Source: Leguminivora glycinivorella (lineage: Eukaryota; Arthropoda; Insecta; Lepidoptera; Tortricidae). From it: 64,000 nucleotides of DNA. The stretch is from positions 2,418,001 to 2,482,000 of the forward strand of contig NC_062991.1 of NCBI RefSeq assembly GCF_023078275.1, in the 5' to 3' direction. Below the pieces are notes generated by a model. It saw nothing but the letters and a program-made list of their open reading frames with translations. It ran no database searches and had not been told where the DNA came from. Numbering within the stretch: position 1 is the first letter of the stretch; each line of letters begins with the position of its first letter. The position numbers and the translations under genes were made by a program. Of the stretch, positions 11,939 to 23,448 are shown piece by piece.

Positions 11939-12790
11939 AGGGTCCCCCCACATCTAGCGTCTCGCGAACGTCGTCGCCCCTCCAACGCCCGCGCGGCGTC
12001 GACGCCGCGCTCCCGCAGCGCCGACGCGACGTTGCGGCGCCTATCGAACGTCGACGTCGCAGTGGCGTCCGCGCGGCGTCGTCGCAGCGCCAACGCCGCG
12101 CCCGCGCAGCGCCTCCGCGATGCCAGCGGCGACCAACGTCCAGCTAGGCCTTACAATACCGGGATCCCAGTATCTCGGGATTTTTGGGGTAGATTTCAAA
12201 ACCGGTATTTAATATTGTAATACCGGATTCCCGGTATTTTTAGTAACTAACAAATTATGGCAAATAAACGTAATCTACTCATCAAAAACCTTAAATTTCT
12301 GCATCATGACGGTCGCTAGACGCGTAAATATTGCTTTTTGCTCCCGTTTCTTCGACACATTCTCTGTTTAGTGTTTTTACAATATTTCTATGAAATGACA
12401 GTTTTTCCGATCGTGAACCTTTTGACACATTTGTCGCACTTGGGAATCGTAAGTGTGACAGGGAAGCAATACGTCAAACGTAGTTGATACAACACAGGCC
12501 ACAGACCCTCTGTAAACAAGTCGCCTTGATGCACCTACATTATAGAAATAACTTTTCAAAAAATTGGTTAAGGCATACGAACTAACGTATAAGCTACTTT
12601 TGGTTTACTGCCACTGACGTCGAGGAGGCGCGGCGCTAACGCGGCGTCGACGCCGCGCGGACGTTACTCCGACGTCGACGTTCGAGAGGCGTCGCAACGT
12701 CGCGTCGGCGCTGCGGAAGCGCGGCGTCGACGCCGCGCAGGCGTTGGAGAGGCGACGACGTTCGCGAGACGCTAGATGTGGGGGGACCCT
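11939..12790. repeat. GC-rich foldback element with an insertion in its centre
   Basis: The ends AGGGTCCCCCCACATCTAGC and the inverted GATGTGGGGGGACCCT bound GC-rich arms (11939-12147 and 12605-12790) full of GGCGTCGACGCC palindromes. Between them lies an AT-rich insert that starts TAGGCCTTACAATACCGGGA, resembling a hAT-type end. The arginine-rich frames over the arms are translation of the GC repeat, not genes. Confidence 0.75.
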
Positions 12791-12829
12791 AACTATCACG
12801 GTAACCCAAGAATATTAAAGAGATATTTA

Positions 12830-13123
12830 AAAAATATTTTAGGCGGGTTACTCACGTGTTAAGTCAATATAGCGTTCGACATGTACATACATACATACAA
12901 TCACGCCTGTATCCCATGAAGGGGTAGACAGAGCACATGAAACTACTCAAGTTTCAGTGCCACTCTTGGCAAATAAGGGGTCGATAGAAAACGACATGTT
13001 TCGATCCATTTTCGAGGATCTTTCTCAAGAGTAGCGACCCCGCTTTTACATGTCGAGAGCGCGACGCATATACTCACCCCCCACCCCCACGGGGTGAGTA
13101 ACCCGCTTAAAATATTTTTAAAT
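12830..13123. repeat. Foldback MITE containing a LINE/SINE tail
   Basis: AGGCGGGTTACTCACGTG near 12841 is matched in inversion by GGTGAGTAACCCGCTT near 13092. Inside, at about 12882-12990, is the dispersed lepidopteran repeat CACGCCTGTATCCCATGAAG with an adjacent CATA microsatellite. On the minus strand this reads as a LINE-type 3' tail. Confidence 0.6.
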
Positions 13124-13599
13124 ATGTTTTTATAGTTAAAATATTAAAGAGCTTTAGAATTTCAGGTGGAAGCGTCCTTAATAATCTATAAGTACTTGAA
13201 GAGGATCCTTCTCTGCAAGCTTCAAATTAATTCCTGTTTGTATAGATAGGAGTCATGTGTCCAGCTGACTCGGCTGGCTCTTTGTATATGTTAGCATATA
13301 TCAATTTGCTGTATGGATGTTATATCAATAACATTTGCTCAGGAACTACGTTTCGGCAGACGGATGTATCTATCATTTGCAATAGCTCTGCTCACTGTGA
13401 AGGTTTCGGAGCTAAGATTATCTCGAATAGGTACATGGAATGACATAAAAGTAGCGAGTAGCAATTTATGTTTGATATAAGAAGTCTCTTCTCTCGTTAG
13501 TCTGAAGACTCTGAACGTGTGTTTAGCTGTCCGATGCGTACTTAAAAGTATTATGTCTAGGTATTATATCACCGAACTACATGTAATAAATAAAATTAA
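13124..13599. other. Intergenic, nothing recognised
   Basis: A 62-aa plus-strand frame at 13255-13443 has no recognisable feature. Confidence 0.4.
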
Positions 13600-13803
13600 C
13601 ATTTTGAGAAAAACTCCGACATAGTGGACCGATTTTTATGAAACACGGCTAAGAACACTCCCGACTAATTCAGCTTTCAAACAAAAAAACGAAATCTAAA
13701 ATCGGTTCATCCGTTCGGGAGCTACGATACCATCAGACAGACACACAAACACAAACAGACACGTCAAACTTATAACTGCCCCTCGTCGTTTTATTTGCCC
13801 AGG
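13600..13803. repeat. Dispersed insect repeat (ATCGGTTCATCCGTTCGGGA)
   Basis: Contains ATCGGTTCATCCGTTCGGGA, a CAGACAGACACACAAACACA stretch and the GTCAAACTTATAACTGCCCC block. I recognise these as parts of an abundant insect interspersed repeat. No coding region and no clear ends. Confidence 0.6.
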
Positions 13804-14109
13804 TTAAATTAATAGAAAATTAAGGTCAAAAAACAACAGGAGCAATTACAAAAAATATCTCCTTCGAGTTATATTTGATTTAACATTTATTTCTGTACAC
13901 CATGATTATACCTATAAATTATATTTAAAAAATACTCAATGTATAACAATAATATAAAAAAAAAACTTTCACATTCCAATGCAACAAACAGCAGTTGCGT
14001 TGCGACTTGAATGCATTTTATAACGGAGCCTTCACAATGTTTACATTTATCTTGTTACATATCAATATGGAATGAGTAAGCGGTTTGGACTAGTAATCGA
14101 ATCTTGGCC

Positions 14110-14500
14110 TAAAAGCTCGGCCACATATGCGCGTTTTGAGAGCGTAGGCGGAGCGGAGCGTTAGCGGAGCCACAGTATAATAAAGAGTACTATCGTACAG
14201 TATGGCCACTTCCGCTCCCCGCTGAAAGCGCAGCCCACCCCCTCTCGGTTACCTCACAGTTACCGCCTGTCAAAAATGCGAACAGTCAACCTGTCACATC
14301 TCACTCATACAATCATAGTACGCGTTCACCTACACGAGCTTAGAATGTGTGCTAGGAACGCGCCTCTTTGATATATTTGATCCGTAGTGTCCGAGATGTG
14401 GCGGAGCGTCAGCGGAGCGCAATGATAGCGGTCCGGTCAAACGCTGGCGTTGCGCCCAGCTGACGCCGGCGGGAACTAACGAGCGGAATGCGAGCGGTAA
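14110..14500. repeat. GC-rich MITE interrupted by the 230-bp family
   Basis: GCGGAGCGGAGCGTTAGCGG on the left and GCGGAGCGTCAGCGGAGCGC on the right belong to one GC-rich repeat split by the copy at 14171-14400. The GCGGAGC motif at the break is duplicated as the target site. Confidence 0.65.
14171..14400 (+). mobile_element. 230-bp repeat family with 7-bp TSD, copy 2
   Basis: Exactly 230 bp, from CACAGTATAATAAAG to CCGAGATGTG. It is flanked by GCGGAGC at 14164-14170 and 14401-14407. Orientation is opposite to the copy at 8309-8538. Confidence 0.88.
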
Positions 14501-14559
14501 TAATGTCTACATAATTAGACTAAGTTACGGCGGGGCAATTTCGACTGGGGGGCCCTTGC

Positions 14560-14940
14560 AACTGATCCATTTTTTTCCATGTTTTACAATGTTTGCATTA
14601 TAGCAACCGCACATGCACATACACTACATACACTTTACACACGCACACACACTCACACACATTACATTATGCAAGCCATACCTACATTAATGTACTTTAG
14701 TATTGCCTAAGTGCCTACTTCGTAAGCAGCACCGCTTTTTGTTTTTGTTTTTTTTTGTCTTCATTCCTTATACCTACTAAATTTGTATTTTTCTTTTGTT
14801 ACCACTTAGCTTTTGCATGTTTTTTGTATAGTACTTGTGGACATCTGTTATTGGCTATGTTAATGGTTCCTTGTGTCTTAAATTTATCTTTTGTATTGCT
14901 GTTGATGACCCAAATAAATAAAATAAAAATAAATAGCGTG
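14560..14940 (+). repeat. LINE 3' tail
   Basis: T-rich sequence with a CA microsatellite, ending CAAATAAATAAAATAAAAAT. This matches the 3' untranslated end of a lepidopteran non-LTR retrotransposon. No reverse transcriptase remains, and the 71-aa frame here is chance. Confidence 0.5.
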
Positions 14941-15251
14941 TCTACCGGTTATATATGGCACGCGTTTTAGTGCATAGTTGCATACATGTGGAATAGTGTA
15001 ATAATGGATCAGTTACAATAATAATATTTTCTCAAACATGGTATGAAATATTGATGTTATGTGCCTTATAAGTGGCATCGAAGTATGACGTTGCAGGTGC
15101 GGCTAGGACGATTGATAGATAATGGAATTTCATACAAACCTTGCAGGCCAAGGCCGGCAAAGTCCTCTTTTTTAATTTCCAAACACAGATAATTGTGACA
15201 TAACTATACGTAGAGCAAAGGCGAGAGGGATTATTTTTGCGCTACGAAACC

Positions 15252-17414
15252 GTTGATGTGACTGGAGAGTAGACTACTTTCATACCATGACAAGCACTAT
15301 AGTAGAGTTGTGATCGGTACACTTTGTGACTGAGTACGAAATAATGACTTGTCACTTTCTGAGTACAGAAATAATGACTTGTCACTTTCTCAGACTGGGG
15401 GGGTTAACTATGACGTCACAAAGATCGCGGTCCCGGGTTTAATTTTTTTGCCAATTTGTCTAGAACCCCTTATCCAATTTTGAAAAATGAGGTGTCGATT
15501 GAAAGCGTATAACATGCTGATTAAGATTTATTATATGTGAAAAGTATAGTTTTGTTAGTTATTTTTTAATTAACAATAATGCAAAAAATACGTTTTTTTT
15601 TACTCTCTTTTTTTGATTTTTGTGACTCAAAAAGGCAATGAAAACGGCCACTTAGCTAAAAAATATGTTATATAAATCATTTAACTACATTATTAAGCTA
15701 TCTGTTGCTTTTTGAATTTCTACGATCGGATAATAAATGAGCAAACTACAACCACATACCTGTAGGCGGGGAGTACCGCTTGACACGCGTTCCCATACAT
15801 TCGGCGTCTACCAAATTACACCTCGCGCAAAATTCGTTTCAAGCAGATATACCTCTAATCTTATTCATCGTAACCTATCAATATTGATATCATTTGAAAG
15901 CACAATTAAAGTACTTTAAAAAACAATGTCAATCATTTTTTTAAAATCAATAATCGCCAGTCTGTGGTGGTTACAAAGGAAAAAAGTGGGTATGCAATTT
16001 GACTGGTTTCCTGGGTTTGATACCCTAGACGAGTTTAAAAGGGAGGTAAAGGTGACATATGGGTTTTTCTCTGGCCTAAAAGCTACACAGAGGGTCAGGG
16101 AGAAAAAAACTAGGGTTTAAGTTTAGTTTTAAGTTATTTTTTCCTTTATTTGTTGATTTTATTGTGTTAAATTTTTTTGTAATTTTATCAAGGATACACG
16201 TTGGTTTCTTTTGCTAAAAGTTGCCTTTTTTATGAGAAATGTTATGAATTTTATGGCTTTTTCCGATAGAGACTAAAATTAACTTTCAAATAAGGCCACA
16301 TAGTCATACTTTTACTTATATAATATTAAGGGTATGACTATGTATCAGTAGGCCACATAGTCATACTTTTACTTATATAATATTAAGGGTATGACTATGT
16401 ATCAGTATGACTATGTGGCCTTATTTGAAAGTTAATTTTAGTCTCTATCGGAAAATGCCATGAAATTCATAACATTTCTCATAAAAAAGGGAATTTTCAG
16501 CAAAAGAAACCAATGTGTATCCTTGATAAAATTACAAAAAAATTAAACACAATAAAATCAACAAATAAAAGAAAAAATAACTTAAAACTAAACTTAAACC
16601 CTAGTTTTTTTCTCCCCTGACCCTCTGTATAGCTTTTAGGCCAGAGAACAACCCATATGTCACCTTTACCTCCCCTTTTAAACTCGTCTAGGTATCAAAC
16701 CTAGGAAACCAGTCAAATTGCATACCCACTTTTTCCTTTGTAACCACCACAGACTGGCGATTATTGATTTTATGAAAATGATTGACATTGTTTCTTAAAG
16801 TACTTTAATTGTACTTTCAAATGATACCAATATTGATAGGTTACGATGAATAAGATTAGAGGTATATCTGCTTGAAACGAATTTTGCGCGAGGTGTAATT
16901 TGGTAGACGCCGAATGTATGGGAACGCGTGTCAAGCGGTACTCCCCGCCTACAGGTATGTGGTTGTAGTTTGCTTATTTATTATCCGATCGTAGAAATTT
17001 AAAAAGCAACAGATAGCTTAATAATGTAGTTAAATGATTTATATAACATATTTTTTAGCTAAGTGGCCGTTTTCATTGCCTTTTTGAGTCACAAAAATCA
17101 AAAAAGAGAGTAAAAAAAAAGTATTTTTTGCATTATTATTAATTAAAAAATAACTAACAAAACTATACTCTTCACATATAATAAATCTTAATCAGCATGT
17201 TATACGCTTTCAATCGACACCTCATTTTTCAAAATTGGATAAGGGGTTCTAGACAAATTGGCAAAAAATTGAAACCCGGGACCGCGATCTTTGTGACGTC
17301 ATAGTTAACCCCCCCACAGTCTGAGAAAGTGACAAGTCATTATTTCGTACTCAGTAAAGTCTACCGATCACAACGATACCACTTGTCAGCAGTATACTCT
17401 CCAGTCACATCAAC
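15252..17414. mobile_element. 2.16-kb near-perfect foldback
   Basis: The two halves are inverted copies from GTTGATGTGACTGG (15252) to its inverse CCAGTCACATCAAC (ends 17414), meeting near 16310-16410. The centre holds a tandemly repeated GGCCACATAGTCATAC segment. The left arm has an extra tandem 32-bp unit near 15325-15390. A 64-aa frame at 15926-16120 lies in one arm and its damaged mirror lies in the other. No transposase and no clear target duplication. The element class is unknown. Confidence 0.85.
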
Positions 17415-17436
17415 TTCAAAACTAGACGACTTTTTT

Positions 17437-17620
17437 CAATTCCGCCGCCTTACTAATAGCCGGCAAGGAATTCCACCCCTTGGCAGTGCGCATAAGAAAA
17501 GAAGAAGCAAAGCGCTTAGTGCGGATTCGTGGAATATCCACCAAGATAGATGCTATTCAAGTGATGTCGGCATATCATTCATTACGTCTCAATTAAAAAT
17601 TTGGCACCATCTACAAGCAC
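17437..17620 (+). pseudogene. Possible LINE coding fragment
   Basis: One frame reads GKEFHPLAVRIRKEEAKRLV (about 17464-17520), which resembles lepidopteran retroelement coding sequence but is short. The 98-aa frame at 17329-17625 is a different phase. Family not assigned. Confidence 0.3.
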
Positions 17621-17835
17621 TCTGAAATAATGATCACACTTCAGCCAGAACAGAATAATTATATTCATTATCCAGAGAATCGCGACCTTCCTGACATTAT
17701 TTTAAATTACTGAAAATTATTTGAGCACCTTTAAAGTTCTTTCGAAAACATGAGTTTTTGACTTTTTTTTTCCCTATGGCTTTTACTCCTCGCTAATTTA
17801 AGCCAGGTGGATTCTCTCAATGTCGAGGTGAGGAC

Positions 17836-17911
17836 TTTTAATTTTTTAACCGACTTCAAAAAAGGAGGATGAGAACCTCCTCCTTTTTTGAAGTCGGTTA
17901 AAAAATTAAAA
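17836..17911. repeat. Perfect 34-bp hairpin with 8-nt loop
   Basis: The stem at 17836-17869 is exactly inverted at 17878-17911, with loop TGAGAACC. The stem contains AACCGACTTCAAAAAAGGAG, a very common lepidopteran repeat end that also occurs at about 6268. Confidence 0.85.
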
Positions 17912-18420
17912 TTCGACTGAATGTTTTTTTTTTTATTTTTTTTTTTTTTGTAGTAGTAGTAGTAATACACTTTATTGTACAAAGATAAGAACACACACAG
18001 TAAAGAAAAAAAAGAACACACACATCATTTGTACAAAGGCGAACTTATCCCATTAAGGGATTTCTTCCAGTTAACCTTAGAGCAGTTAAAGGAGAATTGG
18101 AGATGGTAGACGTTCCTAAGCTAAACCTAGCTAGTTAGCTAGCTAGTTTTTGTATGTATGTTACTCGATATCTCCGAGGATCGTAGACCGATTTTCAAAA
18201 TTTTTTTTTTTGATCGAACGGGTATAACCCCGAGATGGTCCCATTGGCACCAAGTCGGGGTCTGATGATGGGATCTTGGAGAAATCGAGGGAACTCTTCA
18301 AATGTTATAGGCACATGTAATGTTCTTAGTGTATTTTTCAAAGGTACACCAGTATTTACGCCTGATGGTAATAATTTTATGTGGCTGAGCTGATGATGGA
18401 AGGTCAACTCCTCAACGGTT
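17912..18420 (-). repeat. LINE-derived tail and associated dispersed repeat
   Basis: Contains CTTTATTGTACAAAGATAAG and GCGAACTTATCCCATTAAGG (a LINE 3' end read on minus). This is followed by GTATAACCCCGAGATGGTCC and related sequence that accompanies the hairpin family in Lepidoptera. No intact coding frame. Confidence 0.55.
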
Positions 18421-18612
18421 AGGAGTTAAAGGATAATTCTTTCACTACTGTACATATATTCGGACTGATACATATAATATCACTAGGAACCACTAAAAAT
18501 CAACAAATAAATTAACTTTTTAACAAAAAATAAAACCGCCTTCAAAAAAAGCGTGTTACAAAACACGGAGAAACTAAAAAGCCAAAAATAATAAACCTTC
18601 GAATTCAGATTT

Positions 18613-18801
18613 CTTATCGGATTGCAATAATCTAAACATCCAAATTATAAACAAATCAATTATTTTTGGAGTCGGGGCCAGCCTGCGTATGGTTGGGTGG
18701 GGTAAACAGGAAATAGCAAGGCGACGAACAGGTCTGGTACCGACTACAAAAATAATTGATTTGTTTATAATTTGGATGTTTAGATTATTGCAATCCGATA
18801 A
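18613..18801. repeat. 55-bp inverted repeat around a 78-nt GC-rich loop
   Basis: Arms at 18613-18668 and 18747-18801 are essentially identical in inversion and AT-rich. The loop (18669-18746) is GC-rich and begins GAGTCGGGGCCAG. No target duplication was identified. Confidence 0.8.
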
Positions 18802-18936
18802 TTTTATACGTGAGTGTTCGGTAAAATTTTGATTTAATTTTTGGAAAGATAGAGGTCGGACGTTTTATAATACTAGATGGCGTAAACGTCACGGGAAATG
18901 ACATTGTATTGAGAAAGTGAACCGCGTCCTCTAAGT

Positions 18937-19036
18937 GCGTTTTCACATTATCCGATCCGATATCGGATGTAGGACCGATATCCCATATATTACAGGCGCC
19001 ATCTTGGATTTTTTCCATTGAATTCCTTCCAATATT
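18937..19036 (+). repeat. CGTTTTCACATTATCCGATC MITE, copy 2, left part
   Basis: Same family as 766-891. It is interrupted at 19037 by the 3.9-kb foldback, and the remaining right end, ATATCGGATCGGATAATGTG, reappears at 22924-22949. Confidence 0.8.
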
Positions 19037-22000
19037 AGTCATAGGGCTTACGGCGAAATTATGGTCAAAAGCTGCACTTTATGCAGAAAGCAAGCCACTT
19101 TGCACAGTGATACTAGGGACCAATACAAATGATTTCATCCGAGGAAACACGATTTTCATCCACTAGAATTCAAGATGGCGGACATTTTCCAAAATGGCGG
19201 CCTCATATTTTTAAAAATTTACAGAATCACAACGGCTGCACCGATTTTGATGGTTGGTATGTCTATCAGTTTGTATTGAAGCTTTTATTAATATAAAAAA
19301 TTAAAAACATAAAAAAATTAAGATGGCGGCCGAATAATAAGAAAAATATGAAATTTTCAAACTTTTTTTTTCATTCTCGTGAAATTTACCAATAAATTTT
19401 CTATGATATGGCCACATTTGTATATATATAAATTAAACCTGATAATATTATCTACATAAAATAAAAATCATGAAAATCCGTTGAGTAGTTTTTGAACTAT
19501 ACCCATTTCAAATGGAGCGCGCGGATTTGAAAGACGTTTTTGCACGTGCAGTAAAAAAATTTGGAATCATAACAGCTGCACCGATTTTAATGGTTGGGGT
19601 GGCTATCAGTTTGTATTAAAACATTTATTCATATAAAAATTAAAATCATTAAAAAAAATTAAAGATGGCGGCCGAATAATAAGAAAAATTTGAAATTTTA
19701 ATTTTTTTAATTCGCTAACGAAATTTACAAATAGTTTTTCTACGATATGGTCACATTTTAATTTAATGAAATAAAATCTGATAATATCATCTGCAAAATA
19801 AAACAAAAAACGTTAAAATTCGTTCAGCAGTTTTTGAACTATACGCATTGCAAATGAAGCGCGCGGGTTTGAAAGAAGTCTCGTACCGCTATACACGCAA
19901 GACTGATTATTTATTTTGGTCACCACTTAACTATATTACTATTCAGAATCAATGTTTTTAGTATTTATATACATTATTAGTATTTTATTCCGAGTTTAGG
20001 TATATTTAGATAGCCCCCGTAAACGTTTATGGTCATAATTTTTATTTTAATACGTAAAAGAACTTAAAATAGGTACACATAACAGTTGCATCACTTCTCC
20101 TTTTCAAGGCTAGAGATAATCTCCGACAACTTCTGTAGGGGGCTACAGAAACATATATTAATACAAAACTTATTTTTTGCTTCTCGTCTAGGTTATATTG
20201 AAAGATAAAAGAGTCATTCAAAATAATATCAAAATACAAGGAAATAATGAATAAATAATAATTTATAATATCATTTTTGCAAAATAATTTTTATTTTGGC
20301 AGCTGCCTGTGCAAATGTTACATTGCATTATTTGCATTGCGTAGGGTAGACCCACAACACGTACAGCGTATTGTTTCGCAGCCTGTTTCACAACCGCAAT
20401 TGTCCAAGTATTCCCATTCATACCATATCTCCCTGTTTTCAGACCACTGCAGTACCCAACTATCATTGTACGTCTTCCAACCCCAGGGTGATGGCATAGG
20501 CACAGAAGTAATATCCAGAATATGGGGCGTTGTTATACGACACGGAGCGCAAGTGCTGCCGATGTTGGTTACTAATTTATTTTTGGTGGTAAACAGTTTC
20601 TTGCTCACCAAGTTCAGGTGAACTTTTCAAGCATGGCGATTATTCCTCCAGGAAGACTTTGTAGTTACTGCGATGTTTCTAATGTTTCTATCAAAGCTGG
20701 TATAACTTCAGGGTGTGCAAACAATGTTTTAGAACATGATTATTTTCTTTTGTATTGAAAAAAGAAGTGGTGTCAGACGTAAAGACGTGAAAACCACGAA
20801 GAGCAGTCGGTCTTCCAGGATCCAAAGTGTTGGCTATTTTATAACTTATACTCTGGCAGGTTATTCTCATTTAAAATATTAAGAAAATATACTAGATAAG
20901 ACTTGGAAATTTCCCAATATAATTAGCTCCATAGATCCCATGCTTAAATGCCAAATTGGGATCGTTCTTAACACATATTTTAGTCAGCAAGCATGGACTC
21001 AGGCCTGTTTTCCGGTATGGTTTGGCGGCTTAGGCACTCGTAAAGTGTCGTTTTGCCGACATTCCTGCCTCCATTTACATCACGTCCGATCACGCAAGTA
21101 ACATCTTGAAAGCCTCCACGGCTACAAACTGCGAGATAAACTCAAACAACAAAGGGCATGGGATACTAGTACCCGTTACCACCCTGAACTCACTCGAGGC
21201 CTCTTCATGAGGCAAAGACCTTTCGGGCTCTAACCTAGGTCCAAACCCGAATCTGGCCACTGACTTTGCGTCTATCCTTCACCCGTACTTCAGACTCCAG
21301 TAGTTTTTATTTAAATACCAAGACATTTGTATCGGAAGATCTGATGATACGCGTGAGTCCCTGTTCCGCCATATCTTTTGCGCGAGGTACAATGAGGCTA
21401 TCAGCTTCTTCCGGTTACGTTTCTATGGTTTACCCTGAAATAGCAGAGCAAATGTTCTCTGAGGAAGTAAATTGTTTAGAAAAAAAAATCACCACACTAA
21501 TAACATCAACAGGCCACAGTTTCTGAAACAAGCCTTGTTGGTTGTCATACTAACATAACAGTGTCTTCCTGGAGGAATAATGGCCAAGCTTGAAAAGTTC
21601 ACCTGCGGCCTATATATGATCCGCAGACTCCACATTTATCGGTGAACTTGGTGCGCAAGGAACTGTTTCCAACCAAAATTAATAACCAGCATTTCACCAA
21701 CATCGTCAGCACTACAAAACATACGCTCCTTGTCGTATAACAAGCAAACCATCTCGAAACGTAGACTAAGTAGACGAGAAGCAGAAAATAAGTTATTTTA
21801 TACATAGATATTTCTGTAAAGAAGTTGTCCCCTACAGAAGTTGTCGAAAATTATCTCTGGAGTCCTCGGAAAGGACAATTGCTATTAATACAAATGTTAT
21901 GTTATGTGCATTTAAGTTCTTTTACGTATTAAAATAAAAATTATGACCATCAAAGTTTACGGGGGTTATCTAAATATACCTAAACTCGGAATAAAATACT

Positions 22001-22923
22001 AATAATGTATATAAATACTAAAAACATTGATTCTGAATAGTAAGTTGTGACCAAAATAAATAATCAGTCTTGCGTGTATAGCGGTACGAGACTTCTTTCA
22101 AACCCGCGCGGTTCATTTGCAATACGTATAGTTCAAAAACTACTGAACGGATTTTAACGTTTTTTGTTTTATTTTGCAGATGATATTATCAGATTTTATT
22201 TCAATAAATAAAAACGTGACCATATCGTAGAAAAACTATTTGTAAATTTCGTGAGAATAAAAAAAAATGAAAATTTCATATTTTTCTTATTATTCGGCCG
22301 CCATCTTTAATTTTTTTTTAAATATTTTAATTTTTATATGAATAAATGTTTTAATACAAACTGATAGCCACCCCAATCATTAAAATCGGTGCAGCCGTTA
22401 TGATTCCAATGTTTTTACATCATGTGCGAAAACGTCTTTCAAATCCGCGCGCTCTATTTGAAATGGGTATAGTTCAAAAACTACTCAACGGATTTTCATG
22501 ATTTTTATTTTATTGTGTAGATAATATTATCAGATTTAATTTAAATATATACAAATGTGGCCATATCATAGAAAATTTATTGGTAAATTTCACAAGAATG
22601 AAAAAAAAAGTTTGAAAATTTCATATTTTTGTTATTATTCGGCCGCCATCTTATTTTTTTATGATTTTATTTTTTTATATTAATAAGCGCTTCAATACAA
22701 ACTGATAGATACCCCAATTATCAAAATCGGTGCAGCCGTTATGATTCTATAATTTTTTTAAAATATGCGGCCGCCATTTTGGAAAATGTCCGCCATCTTG
22801 AATTCTAGTGGATGAAAATCGTGTTTCCTCGGATGAAATCATTTGTATTGGTCCCTAGTATCACTGTGCAAAGTGGCTTGCTTTCTGCATAAAATGCAGT
22901 TTTTTTCCGTAAGCCCTATGACT
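19037..22923. mobile_element. 3.9-kb foldback element
   Basis: Bounded by AGTCATAGGGCTTACGG and its inverse. The inverted arms, about 19037-20660 and 21553-22923, are clearly similar but diverged and carry small indels. They contain repeated AAGATGGCGGCCGAATAAT modules. The central loop is about 0.9 kb. The insertion splits a MITE, whose halves lie at 18937-19036 and 22924-22949. A damaged cysteine-rich coding tail lies in the left half. Its class is not known to me. Confidence 0.8.
20263..20620 (-). pseudogene. Cysteine-rich C-terminal tail of a transposon protein, degraded
   Basis: Two overlapping minus-strand frames together show SPWGWK, then a cluster CGCETGCETIRCTCC and, in another phase, CNICTGSCQN. 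Such clustered CxC/CxxC tails terminate several arthropod transposon proteins. A frame change separates the two halves, and no start or catalytic domain is visible. The 114-aa plus-strand frame over the same DNA is antisense. Confidence 0.45.
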
Positions 22924-22949
22924 ATATCGGATCGGATAATGTGAAAGCG
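22924..22949 (+). repeat. CGTTTTCACATTATCCGATC MITE, copy 2, right end
   Basis: ATATCGGATCGGATAATGTG and following bases complete the MITE that starts at 18937. Confidence 0.75.
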
Positions 22950-23058
22950 GTGTTACGGTTACTTACTAGAATTAAAAACACATACATTTTTTATTGACGT
23001 TTACCCTATCGAGTAACGTATCCTAAAACGTCCAAAACTCATATTAGATGATCCGTAA

Positions 23059-23123
23059 AGTTTTCCCCAAACCTATTTTGGTCAGCGAAAACCGATTCCG
23101 TGTCGATAGGTTTGCGGAGACCC
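23059..23123. repeat. Short foldback, TTCCCCAAACCTAT family
   Basis: TTTTCCCCAAACCTAT on the left and ATAGGTTTGCGGAGACCCT on the right. The same family bounds 62203-62868. Confidence 0.65.
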
Positions 23124-23230
23124 TAAATCTTACATAGAATGACTCTTATCAAAACGAGTAGGTATGTTCAGGAATTGGATGCCTTCATTAAGTTTTGTGC
23201 AATATATTATTATGAATTTAATTTACTGTA

Positions 23231-23448
23231 AATATAATAGAGTATTATCGTACAGTATGGCCACTCCCGCTCCCCGTTGAAAGTGCCTCCCACCCCCTCT
23301 CGGCTACCTCATAGTTACCGCCTGCCAAAAACGCAAACAGTCGACCTGTTATATTTCACTCATGCATAGTACGCGTTCACCTACATGAGCTTAGACTGTG
23401 TGCTAGGAACGCGCCTCTTTCATATCAAATGCCAGTGTCCGAGGTGTG
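23231..23448 (+). mobile_element. 230-bp repeat family, copy 3, damaged left end
   Basis: Internal sequence from GTACAGTATGGCCACTCCCG to CCGAGGTGTG matches the other copies. The left terminus is altered and no 7-bp duplication can be seen. Confidence 0.75.

Noticed and set aside
11932..12799. Arginine-rich proteins in the GC-rich foldback
   Set aside because: Frames are open on both strands because of low stop-codon density in GC repeats, and there is no conserved motif.
20277..20621. 114-aa plus-strand gene
   Set aside because: Antisense to the better-supported cysteine-rich remnant, with no features of its own.
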